From the NCBI GenBank assembly GCA_035762175.1, contig DASTPP010000427.1, forward strand, positions 61,507 to 125,506: a stretch of DNA of 64,000 bases, in the 5' to 3' direction. The translations under genes were made by a program, and so were the position numbers. The notes beneath the pieces were generated by a model. The model was not told the origin of the DNA. It ran no database searches and saw only the letters and a list, made by a program, of their open reading frames with translations. Positions 1 through 9,700 of the stretch are shown here, piece by piece (positions within the stretch are counted from its first letter, which is position 1; every line of letters begins with the position of its first letter). Source of the stretch: DASTPP01 sp035762175 (GTDB lineage Bacteria; Myxococcota_A; Polyangia; Polyangiales; Polyangiaceae).

Positions 1-1
1 C

Positions 2-580
2 GACGAGACCTTTCTCGAAACGAAAGACGGCGGGCTCTACGTGCTCGCGTCCGACGCGGTCGTGCCCGAGCCGCGCGCGCTGACGCCCTGGGGGGCGAAG
101 GTGGGGGTGCCCGACCTGACGGGGCGGGGGCCGGCGGGGCGCCGCACGTGGATCGAAGTGAGCATCGAGGGCGGCTGGCTGCTCGCCTACGAGGGCGCCC
201 GCCCGGTCTACGCGACGCTCGTCTCGACGGGCCGGGGCGGCAAGCCGAAGCCGGGGCGCCCGACGCTCGAGACGGCGTCGACGCCGACGGGGCACTTCTC
301 GATCAACGGCAAGTTCGCGACCGCCACGATGGCGACCAAGCACGAGTTCGTGCACAGCGACGTGCCCTGGTCGCTCACCTTCGAGGGGCCCTACGCCATT
401 CACGCGGCCTACTGGCACGACCGCTGGGGCGAGAAGATGAGCGCCGGCTGCGTCAACGTCTCGGTCGAAGACGGGCGCTGGCTCTTTCACTGGGCCGAGC
501 CCACGTTGCCCGAGGGCTGGCACGGCGTGCGCTGGGAGCCCTCCGAGGGCCCGACGACGCAGCTCTTCGTCCGCCCCTGA
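2..580 (+). CDS. L,D-transpeptidase catalytic domain protein (5' partial)
   Basis: This frame is open to the left edge, so the N-terminus lies outside the window; a GTG at 41 is an internal codon rather than a convincing start. The last 150 residues form a YkuD-type domain: a conserved His in AIHAAYWHD is followed by SAGCVNVS, which matches the H-x(n)-S-x-G-C-x-N/R signature with Cys as nucleophile. Such enzymes form 3-3 peptidoglycan cross-links or attach proteins to peptidoglycan in the periplasm. The domain ends about 35 residues after the Cys, as usual. Family assignment is firm; the specific substrate cannot be told. Confidence 0.85.
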   Translation, partial: DETFLETKDGGLYVLASDAVVPEPRALTPWGAKVGVPDLTGRGPAGRRTWIEVSIEGGWLLAYEGARPVYATLVSTGRGGKPKPGRPTLETASTPTGHFSINGKFATATMATKHEFVHSDVPWSLTFEGPYAIHAAYWHDRWGEKMSAGCVNVSVEDGRWLFHWAEPTLPEGWHGVRWEPSEGPTTQLFVRP

Positions 581-596
581 GCGCCGGGCGGCGCGG

Positions 597-738
597 GCCG
601 CGCTGCCGCCTTGAGGGGCGCACGGGCCGCGCTACCACCTTGAGGGGTGCACGGGCCGCGCTACCCCCTTGAGGGGCGCGCGGGCCGCGCTACCGCCTTG
701 AGGGGGCGCGCGGGCTGCGCTACCGCCTTCGCGGCCCG
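597..738. repeat. 29-bp tandem repeat, about 4.9 copies
   Basis: Units begin at 597, 626, 655, 684 (30 bp) and 714 (partial). Each reads gccgcgctaccgccttgagg with a gggc-rich end and one to four changes. The array fills most of the 208-bp gap between the L,D-transpeptidase and the next gene. No coding signal is seen in it. Confidence 0.9.
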
Positions 739-788
739 ATGACGCATGAACGCCGGCCCCGCGCGGGGGCGCCCCGAGCCTGAGCCCG

Positions 789-2297
789 ATGGCCGCGCGC
801 GCCGCCGCGACGCCCCCGCCGAGGCCGCCCGGAGCGGCGCGGCCCCGCGGCTTCGTCGCCCTCGTCGGGCTCGTCGCCCTGCTCGCGGCGCTCAAGCTCG
901 CGCTCGCCGCCTCGGGGCCCGAGCTCGACACCGACGCCTACGGGCACGCGGTCATCGGGCGGCGCTTTCTCGTCGACCCGAGCAACATCCACCTGCACTG
1001 GGTCTGGCTGCCGCTCTGGCACGTCGTGCACGCCGCCTTCGCCCGGGCTGGCTCGGGGCTCGAGGCGCTGCGCCTCGTCGACGTCGCCCTCTCGTCGGCG
1101 ACGCCCCTCGTGCTCGCGCGCACGCTCGCCCTCGCCGCCGCGCCCCGCTCGCCGCTGCCCGCCGCCGCCGGCGCGCTGCTCGCCCTCTCGCCCCAGTGCC
1201 TCTGGCTCGGCACCTCGTCGCAGCCCGAGACCTTCTTTCAGCTGCTCGTGCTCGCCGCCTGCCACGCCTGGGAGCGCGACCGCCCCGTCGCGACCGGCCT
1301 GCTCTCGGCGACGGCCGCCCTCTTGCGCTACGAGGCGTGGCTGCTGCCCGCCGCCTGGTTCTTGCTCTGGGCGGGCGGCCCGCGCGCCCCCCGCCGCGCG
1401 TCCGCCTGGCTCTTGCCCTCGCTCGCCGTCGCCGGCTGGTGCGCGCTGCACCGCGAGCGCACGGGCGAGTGGCTCGCCTTTCTGCGCGTCAACCACGACT
1501 ACGTGCGCGACGCCATCGCCCACGCGGGCTACCCCTGGGGCAAAGCGCCGAGCCTGCTGCGGGGCCTCGCCTGGTACCCGCTCACGCAGCCCTACCGCGA
1601 CTACGGGCCCTGGGCCCTGCTCGCGCTCGCCGGCCTGCCCTGGTTCGCCCGCCGCGCCCCCGCCTCGCACCGCGCGGTCGGCACCCTCTTGCTCGCCTTT
1701 TTGACCTACGGCACCGTGGCCCACAAGCACCTCGGCCTGGCGCGCCACTACGTCGCGCTCGCGCCCTTCTACGCGACGGCCATGGCCGCGGGGGCGCTCG
1801 CGATCTACCGCCTCGCCGCGCGCCGCCGGCCCTCCGGGCGCCGCCCGCTGCGCCTGCCGGGCTCGCTCGCCCGCGGCCTCGCCGCCCGCCGCCCCGCCCC
1901 CGCGCCCCGGCGCCACGCGCCCGCGCCGCGCGGCGCGCACGCCGCCCTCGCCGCCGTCGCCCTCGTCGCCTTGGCGCAGACCCGCCCCTCCGTTCGCTTC
2001 CTCTTCGACGCGCACCGCCGCGCCTTCTTGCCCGAGCGCGAGGCGGCCCGGGCGCTGCCGTCGCTCGCCCCCGAAGGCGTCACGGTCGCCACCGATCTGC
2101 CGCGGGTCGAGGTGTACACGGGGCTGCCGTACCGGCGCTTCATCGCGTGGGGCGGCGAGGTGCCGCCGACCTGGCAGGGCCCGACCGGCTGGGTCATCGT
2201 CACGGCCCCGGCGCGGGCGCCGGCGGGGCTGCGCGAGCTCTTCCGCAACGACGAGGTCGTGGTGCTGGGGCCCGCCGCGGCGCCGCCCGCCGAATGA
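789..2297 (+). CDS. GT-C fold membrane glycosyltransferase-like protein
   Basis: A 502-residue polytopic membrane protein. Hydrophobic segments start near residue 22 and recur through about residue 400. A short loop after the first membrane helix carries the acidic motif GPELDTDAYGH (about residues 44-54), the position at which GT-C/family-39-like glycosyltransferases hold their catalytic Asp. The C-terminal about 100 residues are soluble. Such enzymes move sugars from polyprenyl-phosphate donors on the outer face of the inner membrane. The ATG at 789 is the first start giving a basic, Pro-rich N-tail before helix one. A second GT-C-like gene sits at 19248-20849. Acceptor and sugar are unknown; a family-39 or unclassified GT-C protein are both possible. 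Confidence 0.6.
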   Translation: MAARAAATPPPRPPGAARPRGFVALVGLVALLAALKLALAASGPELDTDAYGHAVIGRRFLVDPSNIHLHWVWLPLWHVVHAAFARAGSGLEALRLVDVALSSATPLVLARTLALAAAPRSPLPAAAGALLALSPQCLWLGTSSQPETFFQLLVLAACHAWERDRPVATGLLSATAALLRYEAWLLPAAWFLLWAGGPRAPRRASAWLLPSLAVAGWCALHRERTGEWLAFLRVNHDYVRDAIAHAGYPWGKAPSLLRGLAWYPLTQPYRDYGPWALLALAGLPWFARRAPASHRAVGTLLLAFLTYGTVAHKHLGLARHYVALAPFYATAMAAGALAIYRLAARRRPSGRRPLRLPGSLARGLAARRPAPAPRRHAPAPRGAHAALAAVALVALAQTRPSVRFLFDAHRRAFLPEREAARALPSLAPEGVTVATDLPRVEVYTGLPYRRFIAWGGEVPPTWQGPTGWVIVTAPARAPAGLRELFRNDEVVVLGPAAAPPAE

Positions 2298-2358
2298 GGG
2301 CGGGGCGCGCCCCCGGCGGCCGCGCGGATCAGGGCGCGCCCGCCGGCGGCCGCGCGGA

Positions 2359-4131
2359 TCAGGGCACGAGCGACGCCGGCAGCTCGACGATCTTGGCGCG
2401 GAGGTACTCGCCGAGCGTCTTGGCCTGCGGGTCGGTGCGATCGTTCGCGAGGGCGCCGTCGCCGAGCAGGCCCCGGACGACGAAGAGCAGGGCCCAGAGG
2501 TTGGCGAACTCGCTGCGCTCGATGGGGTACGCGGCGAGATCGGGCAGGAGGTTGCGCAGGCGGTCGGTGGTCAGAAAGCGGCGCAGAACGTCGAAAGCCT
2601 CGGGGCTCCGGGCCCAGACGCCGAGGGTGGCGTTGCCGCCCTTGTCGCCCGAGCGCGTGCCGAAAGCCCGCCCGAAGGGGGCGCGCACGGTCTCGCCCTC
2701 GGGCAGCCTGCGCAGCGTCGGCGCGTCGTGCGACGACGGCGTGAGCGTCGCCTCGGGGCCCGCCGCGGGCGGGGGGGCGACGGGGTACGACGTGCCCTCG
2801 AAGACGACGCGCTGCTCGACGAGGCGCGCGGGCAGCGTCGTCGGCCAGTAGACGACGTGCGGCGAGGCGTCGGCCGGCGGCGCGCTCAGGGTCAGGCCCG
2901 GCACGCTCGCGAGCGCGAGCGCCACGGCCTCGCCCGAGAAGGCGCGCCCGACGCGCTCGGGGTCGGGCGAGGTGACCGTGACGCGCAGGCGCGCGACGGC
3001 CTCGTCGTTCGAGCCGGGGTCGGGCCGGTCGGTGCGCACGAGCTCGGCGCGGTACGAAGCGAAGCGCTGGCGGCCGCCGAGCGCGCGCAGGAGCTCGGCC
3101 TCGAGGAGGCGGGCCTTCGCCTCGAGATCGAGGCCGGCAAGCAGGAAGGTGACCGAGTTGCGGAAGCCCCCCTGCCCGAGCAGCGCCACCTTCGCCGTCG
3201 CGGGCGCGGGCTCGCCGCGCGCGCCGCTCACCAGCACCCGGTCGGGGCCCGCTTGCGTCACCGAGAGAGCGTCGAAGCGGGCGACGACGTCGGGCGTGAC
3301 GTACCGGTGGCCCTCGATCTCGTAGAGCAGCTGCGCGGTCACGGTGCCGACCGACACGAGCCCGCCGGTGCCGGGGTGCTTGGTGATGACGGCCGAGCCG
3401 TCTTCGCGCACCTCGGCGATGGGGTAGCCGACGCGCTCGAAGGAGGGCACCTCTTCGAAGAAGGCGTAATTGCCGCCCGTCGCCTGGGGCCCGCACTCGA
3501 GCACGTGCCCCGCCGCGACGGCGCCCGCGAGCTCGTCGTAGGCCTCGGGGCCCCAGCCGAAGCGCCAGGCGGCCGGGCCCACGACGAGCGCGGCGTCGGC
3601 GACGCGCGGGCAGACGACGACGTCGGCCCCGAGCTCGAGGGCGCGCTTAATGCCGAAGCCGCCGAGGTACGCGTTGGCCAAGAAGGGCCGCACCCCCGCC
3701 GCGGCGAGCGGCGTGCCGCGGTCGAGGTGGCAAAAGCGCTCGCCCGCCGCCCCGAGCTCGCCGAGCCGCGCCGTCACGTCGTCGCCCTCGAGGTAGGCGA
3801 CGCGCGGGCGCAGCCCGAGCGACGAGGCGAGCCGCTCAAGCCCCTCGGCCAGGCCCCTCGGGTTGAGGCCGCCGGCGTTGGTGACGACGCGCACGCCGCG
3901 CTCGAGGCAGCGGCCGAGCGCCCCTTCCATCTGCCGGAGGAAGGTGGCGGCGTAGCCGCCCGAGGGGCTCTTCGTCTTTTGGCGGAAGAGGATCGCCATC
4001 GTCAGCTCGGCGAGGTAGTCGCCGGTGAGCACGTCGATGGGCCCGCCCTCGACCATCTCGAGCGGCGCCGAGAAGCGGTCGCCGTAGAAGGCGCTGGCGT
4101 TGGCGACGCGCAGGGGGGCGCCCGCGGGCAC
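2359..4131 (-). CDS. AtuA/DUF1446 family protein (acyclic terpene utilization type)
   Basis: A 590-residue protein opening with the DUF1446 signature: RVANASAFYGDR, then GGPIDVLTGDYLAELTM and VVTNAGGLNPRG. The C-terminal about 110 residues (RAFGTRSGDKGGNATLGVW onward) match the ferredoxin-fold domain often fused to or encoded beside AtuA. In Pseudomonas, AtuA belongs to the citronellol/geraniol degradation cluster, but its reaction is not settled. The GTG at 4131 is preceded by GAGG and lies 7 bp after the stop of the upstream NAD(P)-binding gene, so the two form an operon. No other atu genes (acyl-CoA carboxylase, lyase) adjoin it, so a terpene role is only a family-level suggestion. Confidence 0.85.
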   Translation of the reverse strand: MPAGAPLRVANASAFYGDRFSAPLEMVEGGPIDVLTGDYLAELTMAILFRQKTKSPSGGYAATFLRQMEGALGRCLERGVRVVTNAGGLNPRGLAEGLERLASSLGLRPRVAYLEGDDVTARLGELGAAGERFCHLDRGTPLAAAGVRPFLANAYLGGFGIKRALELGADVVVCPRVADAALVVGPAAWRFGWGPEAYDELAGAVAAGHVLECGPQATGGNYAFFEEVPSFERVGYPIAEVREDGSAVITKHPGTGGLVSVGTVTAQLLYEIEGHRYVTPDVVARFDALSVTQAGPDRVLVSGARGEPAPATAKVALLGQGGFRNSVTFLLAGLDLEAKARLLEAELLRALGGRQRFASYRAELVRTDRPDPGSNDEAVARLRVTVTSPDPERVGRAFSGEAVALALASVPGLTLSAPPADASPHVVYWPTTLPARLVEQRVVFEGTSYPVAPPPAAGPEATLTPSSHDAPTLRRLPEGETVRAPFGRAFGTRSGDKGGNATLGVWARSPEAFDVLRRFLTTDRLRNLLPDLAAYPIERSEFANLWALLFVVRGLLGDGALANDRTDPQAKTLGEYLRAKIVELPASLVP

Positions 4132-4138
4132 GGCGGCC

Positions 4139-4888
4139 TCAGCCCCCGGACGGCCGGGCCGGGGGCACGAAGGCGGCCGGGTCGAAGAGCCCGGGCCCCT
4201 CGATCGCGTAGGCCGCGCGGCCGGGCCGGTCGAGCGTGAAGTGCACGAGCGCGGCGGCGACGCGCCCGGCCTCGATCGGCGCGTAGCGCAAGAGGGCGCT
4301 CTTCGGCGCCACGACCCGCACCAGGCGCCCGAGCGGCCCGAACACGAGCTGCGCCGCGCGCTCGGCCGGCCGCAGCTCGGGCCGCTCGCCGAGCAAGAGC
4401 GACGGGCGCACGATGACGTGCGGCAGGCGCGTCTCGAGCAGCGCCGCCTCGGCCTCGGCCTTGGTCTCGAGGTACAGGCCCCGCGGCTGGTCGGCGCCGA
4501 GCGACGAGACGAGCCCGACCACCGGCCGCTGCACGAGCGCGGCGGCGCGCGCGAAGAGCCGGCGCGGGTACTCGAGGTCGACGCGCCGGAAGGCCTCGTC
4601 CGAGCCCGCCACCCGGCGCGTCGTGCCGAGGCAGCAGTAGAGCACGTCGCAGGGCAGCTCGCGGCCGATGCGCCGGTACGACTCGTCGTCGTCGTAGTCG
4701 AAGACCGCCTCTTCGACCTCGGCGGGCAGGGGCGCGCGGCCGGCCGCGCGCGTGAGCGCGGCGACGCGCACGTCGTGCCGGAGCGAGAGGGCGGCGACGA
4801 GGGCCCGGCCCACCAGGCCCGTCGCCCCGGCGACCACCACGTGCCGGCGGGCCCCGGACGCGCTGGGCGGGGGCGTGGTGATGCTCAC
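4139..4888 (-). CDS. NAD(P)H-binding atypical SDR protein (HTATIP2-like)
   Basis: A 249-residue Rossmann protein with the dinucleotide motif VVVAGATGLVGRAL near the N-terminus, CLGTTRR around residue 85 and GLYLETKAEAEAALL, the usual YxxxK-like region of atypical short-chain dehydrogenases. This arrangement resembles TIP30/HTATIP2-like oxidoreductases. The GTG at 4888 (MSITTPPPS) is chosen because AAGGAAC lies about 7 nt upstream; the frame itself stays open far into zwf on the other strand, which is a shadow. It is 7 bp upstream of the AtuA gene and divergent from zwf. Substrate unknown. Confidence 0.8.
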   Translation of the reverse strand: MSITTPPPSASGARRHVVVAGATGLVGRALVAALSLRHDVRVAALTRAAGRAPLPAEVEEAVFDYDDDESYRRIGRELPCDVLYCCLGTTRRVAGSDEAFRRVDLEYPRRLFARAAALVQRPVVGLVSSLGADQPRGLYLETKAEAEAALLETRLPHVIVRPSLLLGERPELRPAERAAQLVFGPLGRLVRVVAPKSALLRYAPIEAGRVAAALVHFTLDRPGRAAYAIEGPGLFDPAAFVPPARPSGG

Positions 4889-5080
4889 CCCCCGTTCCTT
4901 CGCACGTCCCCGGGCGGCCTGGCAAGCGGCCCAAGGCACACGCCCCTGCTTTCGCCGCGGCCCCAACCGCTGTAGGCCTTCCCGGCCATGGCGCCCGCGG
5001 GGCGCCGGGGGGCGCCGGCCCGCGCCCCCACGCCCCCCGGCGCGCACGCCCACCCCTTCGCACGTACGTAGGAGGACCTC

Positions 5081-6679
5081 GTGAGCTCGACGCTCTCCAT
5101 CCGCGCGGTGCCGTCCGGCCCGCCGCCCGCCTCGATCCGGCGCCGCCAGTACGGCGACCCCTGCACGATGGTGCTCTTCGGCGCCACCGGCGATCTCGCC
5201 CGCAAGAAGCTCTTTTTGTCGGTCTTCGACCTCGAGAAAAAACGCCTCCTGCACAAAAATTTCTTCCTGCTGGGCGTCGACCGCCAGCCCCTGACCGACG
5301 GCGCCTTCCGCGACCTCGTGCGCGAGGCGCTCTACCAGTCGAGCGATCGCAAGTTCATCGACGAGGACGTGTGGCACAACCTGCGCGGCCGCGTCTTCTA
5401 CGCCCCGGCCGACCTGACCCAGCCCGAGGGCTACGGCGCCATCGTCGAGCGGCTCGCGGCGATCGAGCGCGACGTCGGCGAGGCCGAGGCGAACCGGCTC
5501 TTTTACTTCGCCGTGCCGCCCTTCTTGTTCGAGCCCATCGTGCGCAACCTGCCCGCGAGCGGCCTCGCCCCCCGCCTCGACGACCCGACCACCCGGCCCT
5601 GGCGCCGGCTCGTCGTCGAGAAGCCCTTCGGCCACGACCTCAAGACCGCCCTCGCCCTGAACGCCCTCGTGCTCGAGACCTTCGCCGAGCACCAAGTCTA
5701 CCGCATCGACCACTACCTCGGCAAAGAGACCGTGCAGAACATGCTGGTCTTCCGGTCGGGCAACGCCATCTTCGAGCCGCTCTGGAACCGCCAGCACATC
5801 TCGCACGTGCAGATCACCGCCGCCGAAGAGGTGGGCGTCGAGGGCCGCGGCCAGTACTACGAGCGCGCCGGCGTCGTGCGCGACATGTTCCAGAACCACC
5901 TCTTGCAGCTGCTCGCCCTGACGGCGATGGAGCTCCCGACCACCCTCAGCCCGAACGACGTGCGCGACGAGAAGGTCAAGGTGCTGCGCGCCATCCGGCC
6001 GCTGGTCGCCGGCGAGCGCGTCAGCGCCGTGCGCGCCCAGTACGCCCCGGGCGTCGTGCGCGGCAAGGCGGTGCCGGGCTACCGCGACGAGCCCCACGTC
6101 GCCCCGGACTCGACCACGCCCACCTACGCCGCCCTGCGCGTGCTCATCGACAACGGGCGCTGGCGCGGCGTGCCCTTCTACCTGCGCTCGGGCAAGCGCA
6201 TGGCCAAGCGCCTGACCGAGATCGCCGTCACCTTCCACGTGCCGCCCTACCTGATGGAGGGCGTCGTCGGCCTCGCCCCCGGCCGCCAGGGCGTCGCGCC
6301 GAACGTGCTCATCTTCCGCATCCAGCCCGACGAGGGCATCACCCTGCGCTTCGAGGCCAAGGTGCCCGGCACCGCGCTCGCGCTCACCGAGGGCAGCGAG
6401 GCGACCTCGGTCGACATGGACTTCACCTACGACGACGCCTTCGGCGTCCACCTGCCGCCCGCCTACGAGACGCTCCTGCTCGACGTGATGCTCGGCGACG
6501 CCACCCTCTTCACCCGCAGCGACGAGGTGTCCTTCGGCTGGCACGTCACCGACCCGCTGCTCGATCATTGGGAGTCGCACCCGCCCGAGCGCGTCGAGAC
6601 CTACGCCGCCGGCACCTGGGGCCCCGCCTCCGCCGACGCGCTGCTCCAACAAGACGGCTTCCGCTGGCGCGAGCCCTGA
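5081..6679 (+). CDS. zwf: glucose-6-phosphate 1-dehydrogenase
   Basis: Oxidises glucose-6-phosphate to 6-phosphogluconolactone with NAD(P)+, the entry to the oxidative pentose phosphate or Entner-Doudoroff route, in the cytoplasm. The 532-residue product has the coenzyme motif FGATGDLARKKL near residue 30 and the catalytic signature RIDHYLGKE at about residues 208-216. It is about 30 residues longer than many homologues because of an N-terminal tail. The GTG at 5081 has a good ribosome binding site (aggagg, 6 nt). No 6-phosphogluconolactonase or gnd gene adjoins it; it stands alone, divergent from the SDR/AtuA pair. Confidence 0.97.
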   Translation: MSSTLSIRAVPSGPPPASIRRRQYGDPCTMVLFGATGDLARKKLFLSVFDLEKKRLLHKNFFLLGVDRQPLTDGAFRDLVREALYQSSDRKFIDEDVWHNLRGRVFYAPADLTQPEGYGAIVERLAAIERDVGEAEANRLFYFAVPPFLFEPIVRNLPASGLAPRLDDPTTRPWRRLVVEKPFGHDLKTALALNALVLETFAEHQVYRIDHYLGKETVQNMLVFRSGNAIFEPLWNRQHISHVQITAAEEVGVEGRGQYYERAGVVRDMFQNHLLQLLALTAMELPTTLSPNDVRDEKVKVLRAIRPLVAGERVSAVRAQYAPGVVRGKAVPGYRDEPHVAPDSTTPTYAALRVLIDNGRWRGVPFYLRSGKRMAKRLTEIAVTFHVPPYLMEGVVGLAPGRQGVAPNVLIFRIQPDEGITLRFEAKVPGTALALTEGSEATSVDMDFTYDDAFGVHLPPAYETLLLDVMLGDATLFTRSDEVSFGWHVTDPLLDHWESHPPERVETYAAGTWGPASADALLQQDGFRWREP

Positions 6680-6707
6680 GCCCGCCGCCCCGCCCGCCCC
6701 GGCCCCC

Positions 6708-9700
6708 TCAGCGGTCGTCGGGCGGGGTCACCCCGGGCGTGCCGAAGGCCTGCTCGAAGGCGGCGTAAAAGCCGAAGCGCGAGACGCCCGGCGGCGGGCC
6801 CCCGGCCTCGAGCGGGACGGCCGCGTCGAGGCGGAACGACACGCGGTTGACCTGCGGGAAGAGCACGCGCAGCCCCAGGCCGACCGACTGGTAGACGCGC
6901 ATCTTGTCGAACCCGTTGAAGGCCCCGCCGACGTCGTAAAAGGAGGCGCCCCCGACCAGGACCGAGAAGACCTCGAGGGGCACCGTCCGCAGCTCGAGGT
7001 TCGAGGCGACGAAGTCCTTGCCGACGAAGAAGCTGCTCGGGTAGCCGCGCAGCCGCGTGTCGCCGCCGAGGAAGGTGGTGCGGTTCAGGAAGTTGCGGTA
7101 GCGCGAGAGGCCCGACGCGTCGTAGACGAGCCGCACGAACTTGCTGCCCCCCGGCAGGCCGAAGAAGGGCGTGACGACGCGCCCGCGCAGCTCGAGCAGC
7201 CCGTCGGCCACCCCGCCCGCCGCGTGCTCGGTCGTCGACTCGACCGCCGCGCGCGCGTAGCCGTCGCCGAGCGCCACGGTGTACTGCGCCGCCGCGTACA
7301 CGCCGAGGAAGTCGCGCGACGAGCCGAACGCGCGCGCCACCGGGTAGAGGCGCAGGGCGAGGTCGTGGCCGAGCCGGAAGTCTTCTTGCAGCCCGAGCGT
7401 CTCGACGTTGAACGTGCGCAAGAAGTTCGTCGTGTACGCGCGCGCCTGCACGATCGGCCCGACGCGCGTGTCGCTCGCCGGCACGTAGCGCCCGCGGAAC
7501 TCGGCCACCGCCCGCGGGTCGTAGGCCCCGAAGCCCGGCGTCGCGTAGTCGAGCGCGAGCACGCGCGCCCCGGCCGTCAGGTCGAACTTCTGCGCCCAGC
7601 CGAACGAGCGCGTCACGAGCGCCCGCCCGAGCGCGCTGCGCGCCCGGTACTGGAAGGGGAGCCGGTCGTCGTCGGGCGTCGCCTCGGCGTCGAAGGAGCC
7701 CAGCCGGGCGTTGACGTAGCGGCGCGCCACGCGCGTCGACCACGAGGCCGTCGTCGACCAGGCCCAGCGCGTCCGGGTCGAGTAGAGCGGCTGCCCGACC
7801 TCGAACGCGCCGGCCGAGCCCTCGGGCTCGCCCCGGTCGCGGTTGACGTAGAGCGCCGCCGCCGCCGAGGCCGCCACGCGCGAGCCCATCACCCGCGGCA
7901 CCCCGTACTGCAGCCCGTAGGTGTACGACTCGGGCGCGTAGCCGAAGGTCGCCCCCGCGCTCTGCTGCGTGCCGAGCAGGTTGATCTCGATCGGCGTGAC
8001 GACCAGCCCCTCGAGCCCCCCCGAGGTGTACGCGACGTCGGTGCTCAGCCGCAGGCTCCAGATGTCCTTGACGATGACGAGCAGCCGCACCCGGTCGGGC
8101 GCCGAGCCCCGCGTCGGCACGCAGATGACGACCGAAAGCGGCGGCAGTCGCCGCAGGTTGCGCGCCGTCTCGTCGACGATCACCTTGCGGTAGGGCTCGC
8201 CCGGCCGCAGCAAGACCTCGCGCCGAATCACGTAGTCGCGCGAGCGCACGTGCAGCACGTTCAAGATGCCCGGCGCCGGGTCGCGGTCTTCGATGACCTC
8301 GAGCACCTCGACGTCGATCGCCTCGATCGCCTTGCCCTCGGGCTCGGGCTCGAGCGCGCCGCCGCGCCGCGCGAGCACCCGCTCGATCGTGCTGCGCTCG
8401 TAGTCCGAATACGAGCCGGTCTTCGACTCGGGCGCCGCCTCGCCCGCCGCCTCACCCGCCGCCGGCGCCCCTTGCGCCGCCGGCCCGCCCGCCGCCGGCG
8501 CCCCTTGCGCCGCCGCCCCCGCCGGCCACCACCAGGCCGCCGCGATCGCCGCCGCGATCGCCCGCCGCCCCGCGGCCTGCGAGCCCCAAAGCCCCCGCGT
8601 CGCGGTCGTTCGCAGGGGCCGAAGGGCGCGCTCGGTCGGCACGTGGGTCTGCCACCCACTACCACTTTTTTGCGCGCCGCGGCCGAAGACTAACTTCGGG
8701 ACCCCCTCGCCCGCCGGCCTGGCGGCGCCCGGCCCCGCCGCGCCCGACGCCTCGGCGCAGCAACGGAAGCCCGTCTGCAGCTCGTGAAAGTACTCGTCGT
8801 GGTCGACGGTCACGGGGCGGCAGCGGTTGCGCAGCGGGCCCCACCAGCCCCCCTTCAGCCCGGACATCATGCGCCGGCCCCCGTGCTTGGCCGACATGTG
8901 CGGCCGGTCGAGCACCACCCACTCGTCGACGTTGCCCACCATGTTGCGCGCGCCGAAGGGCGAGAGGCAGCCCGGCCTCGACGCGGGCGCCACCCGCAGA
9001 TCGCGGAGCTTTCCGTCGGGGCCCACGAGCTCGGTCTGCTCGAAGTTGCAGAGGGCCGCCTCGCGCTCGAAGCCGTGGGGGTAGGGCCGCATCGCCTCGC
9101 CCTCGCAGGCGAAGACCCACTCGCGCTCGGCGCAGAGGCGCTTGCCCGCGCGCTCGCAGCGCGCCTTCGCGTCCGTCCACGACACCTCGCCGAGCGGCAA
9201 CTCGTCGCCCGGCTCGACGTACTCGTCGCGGTCGATGCAAAAGCGCATGGGCACGCGCTCGGGGCTCGCGCAGATCGCCGGCTCGCGGTAGCGCGCGCAG
9301 CGCGCGAAGGCGGTTTTGGAGGGCTCCTCGAGCCACTCGACGCACTCGTGCTGGACGCTCGGGCAATAGGCGCCCTCGACGAGCACCATCTCGGGCGGGC
9401 ATGCCGCCGGGCTGGCCTCGGGCGGGGCGGGCGGCGTCGCGGCGCCGGGCGGCTCGGCCCGGCCCCCTGGCGCGGCCGTGCCCGCCTCGTCGCACCAGAG
9501 CACGGGGCGCGCGTCGGGCTGGGCCAAGGGGCCCTCGGCGCCGGCCGGGGCGGGCTCGTCGTCGAGCGCCGGCGTGGCCCGGGCGCAGGCGCCGAGGCCG
9601 AGGGCCGACCCGATCAGGAAGAACGAAAGGCCGAAGCGGCGCGAAAGGGGTACTGCGGTCGCGCAGTCGCTTCGTTCGAGGGCGACCGAGCGCTTTGGTG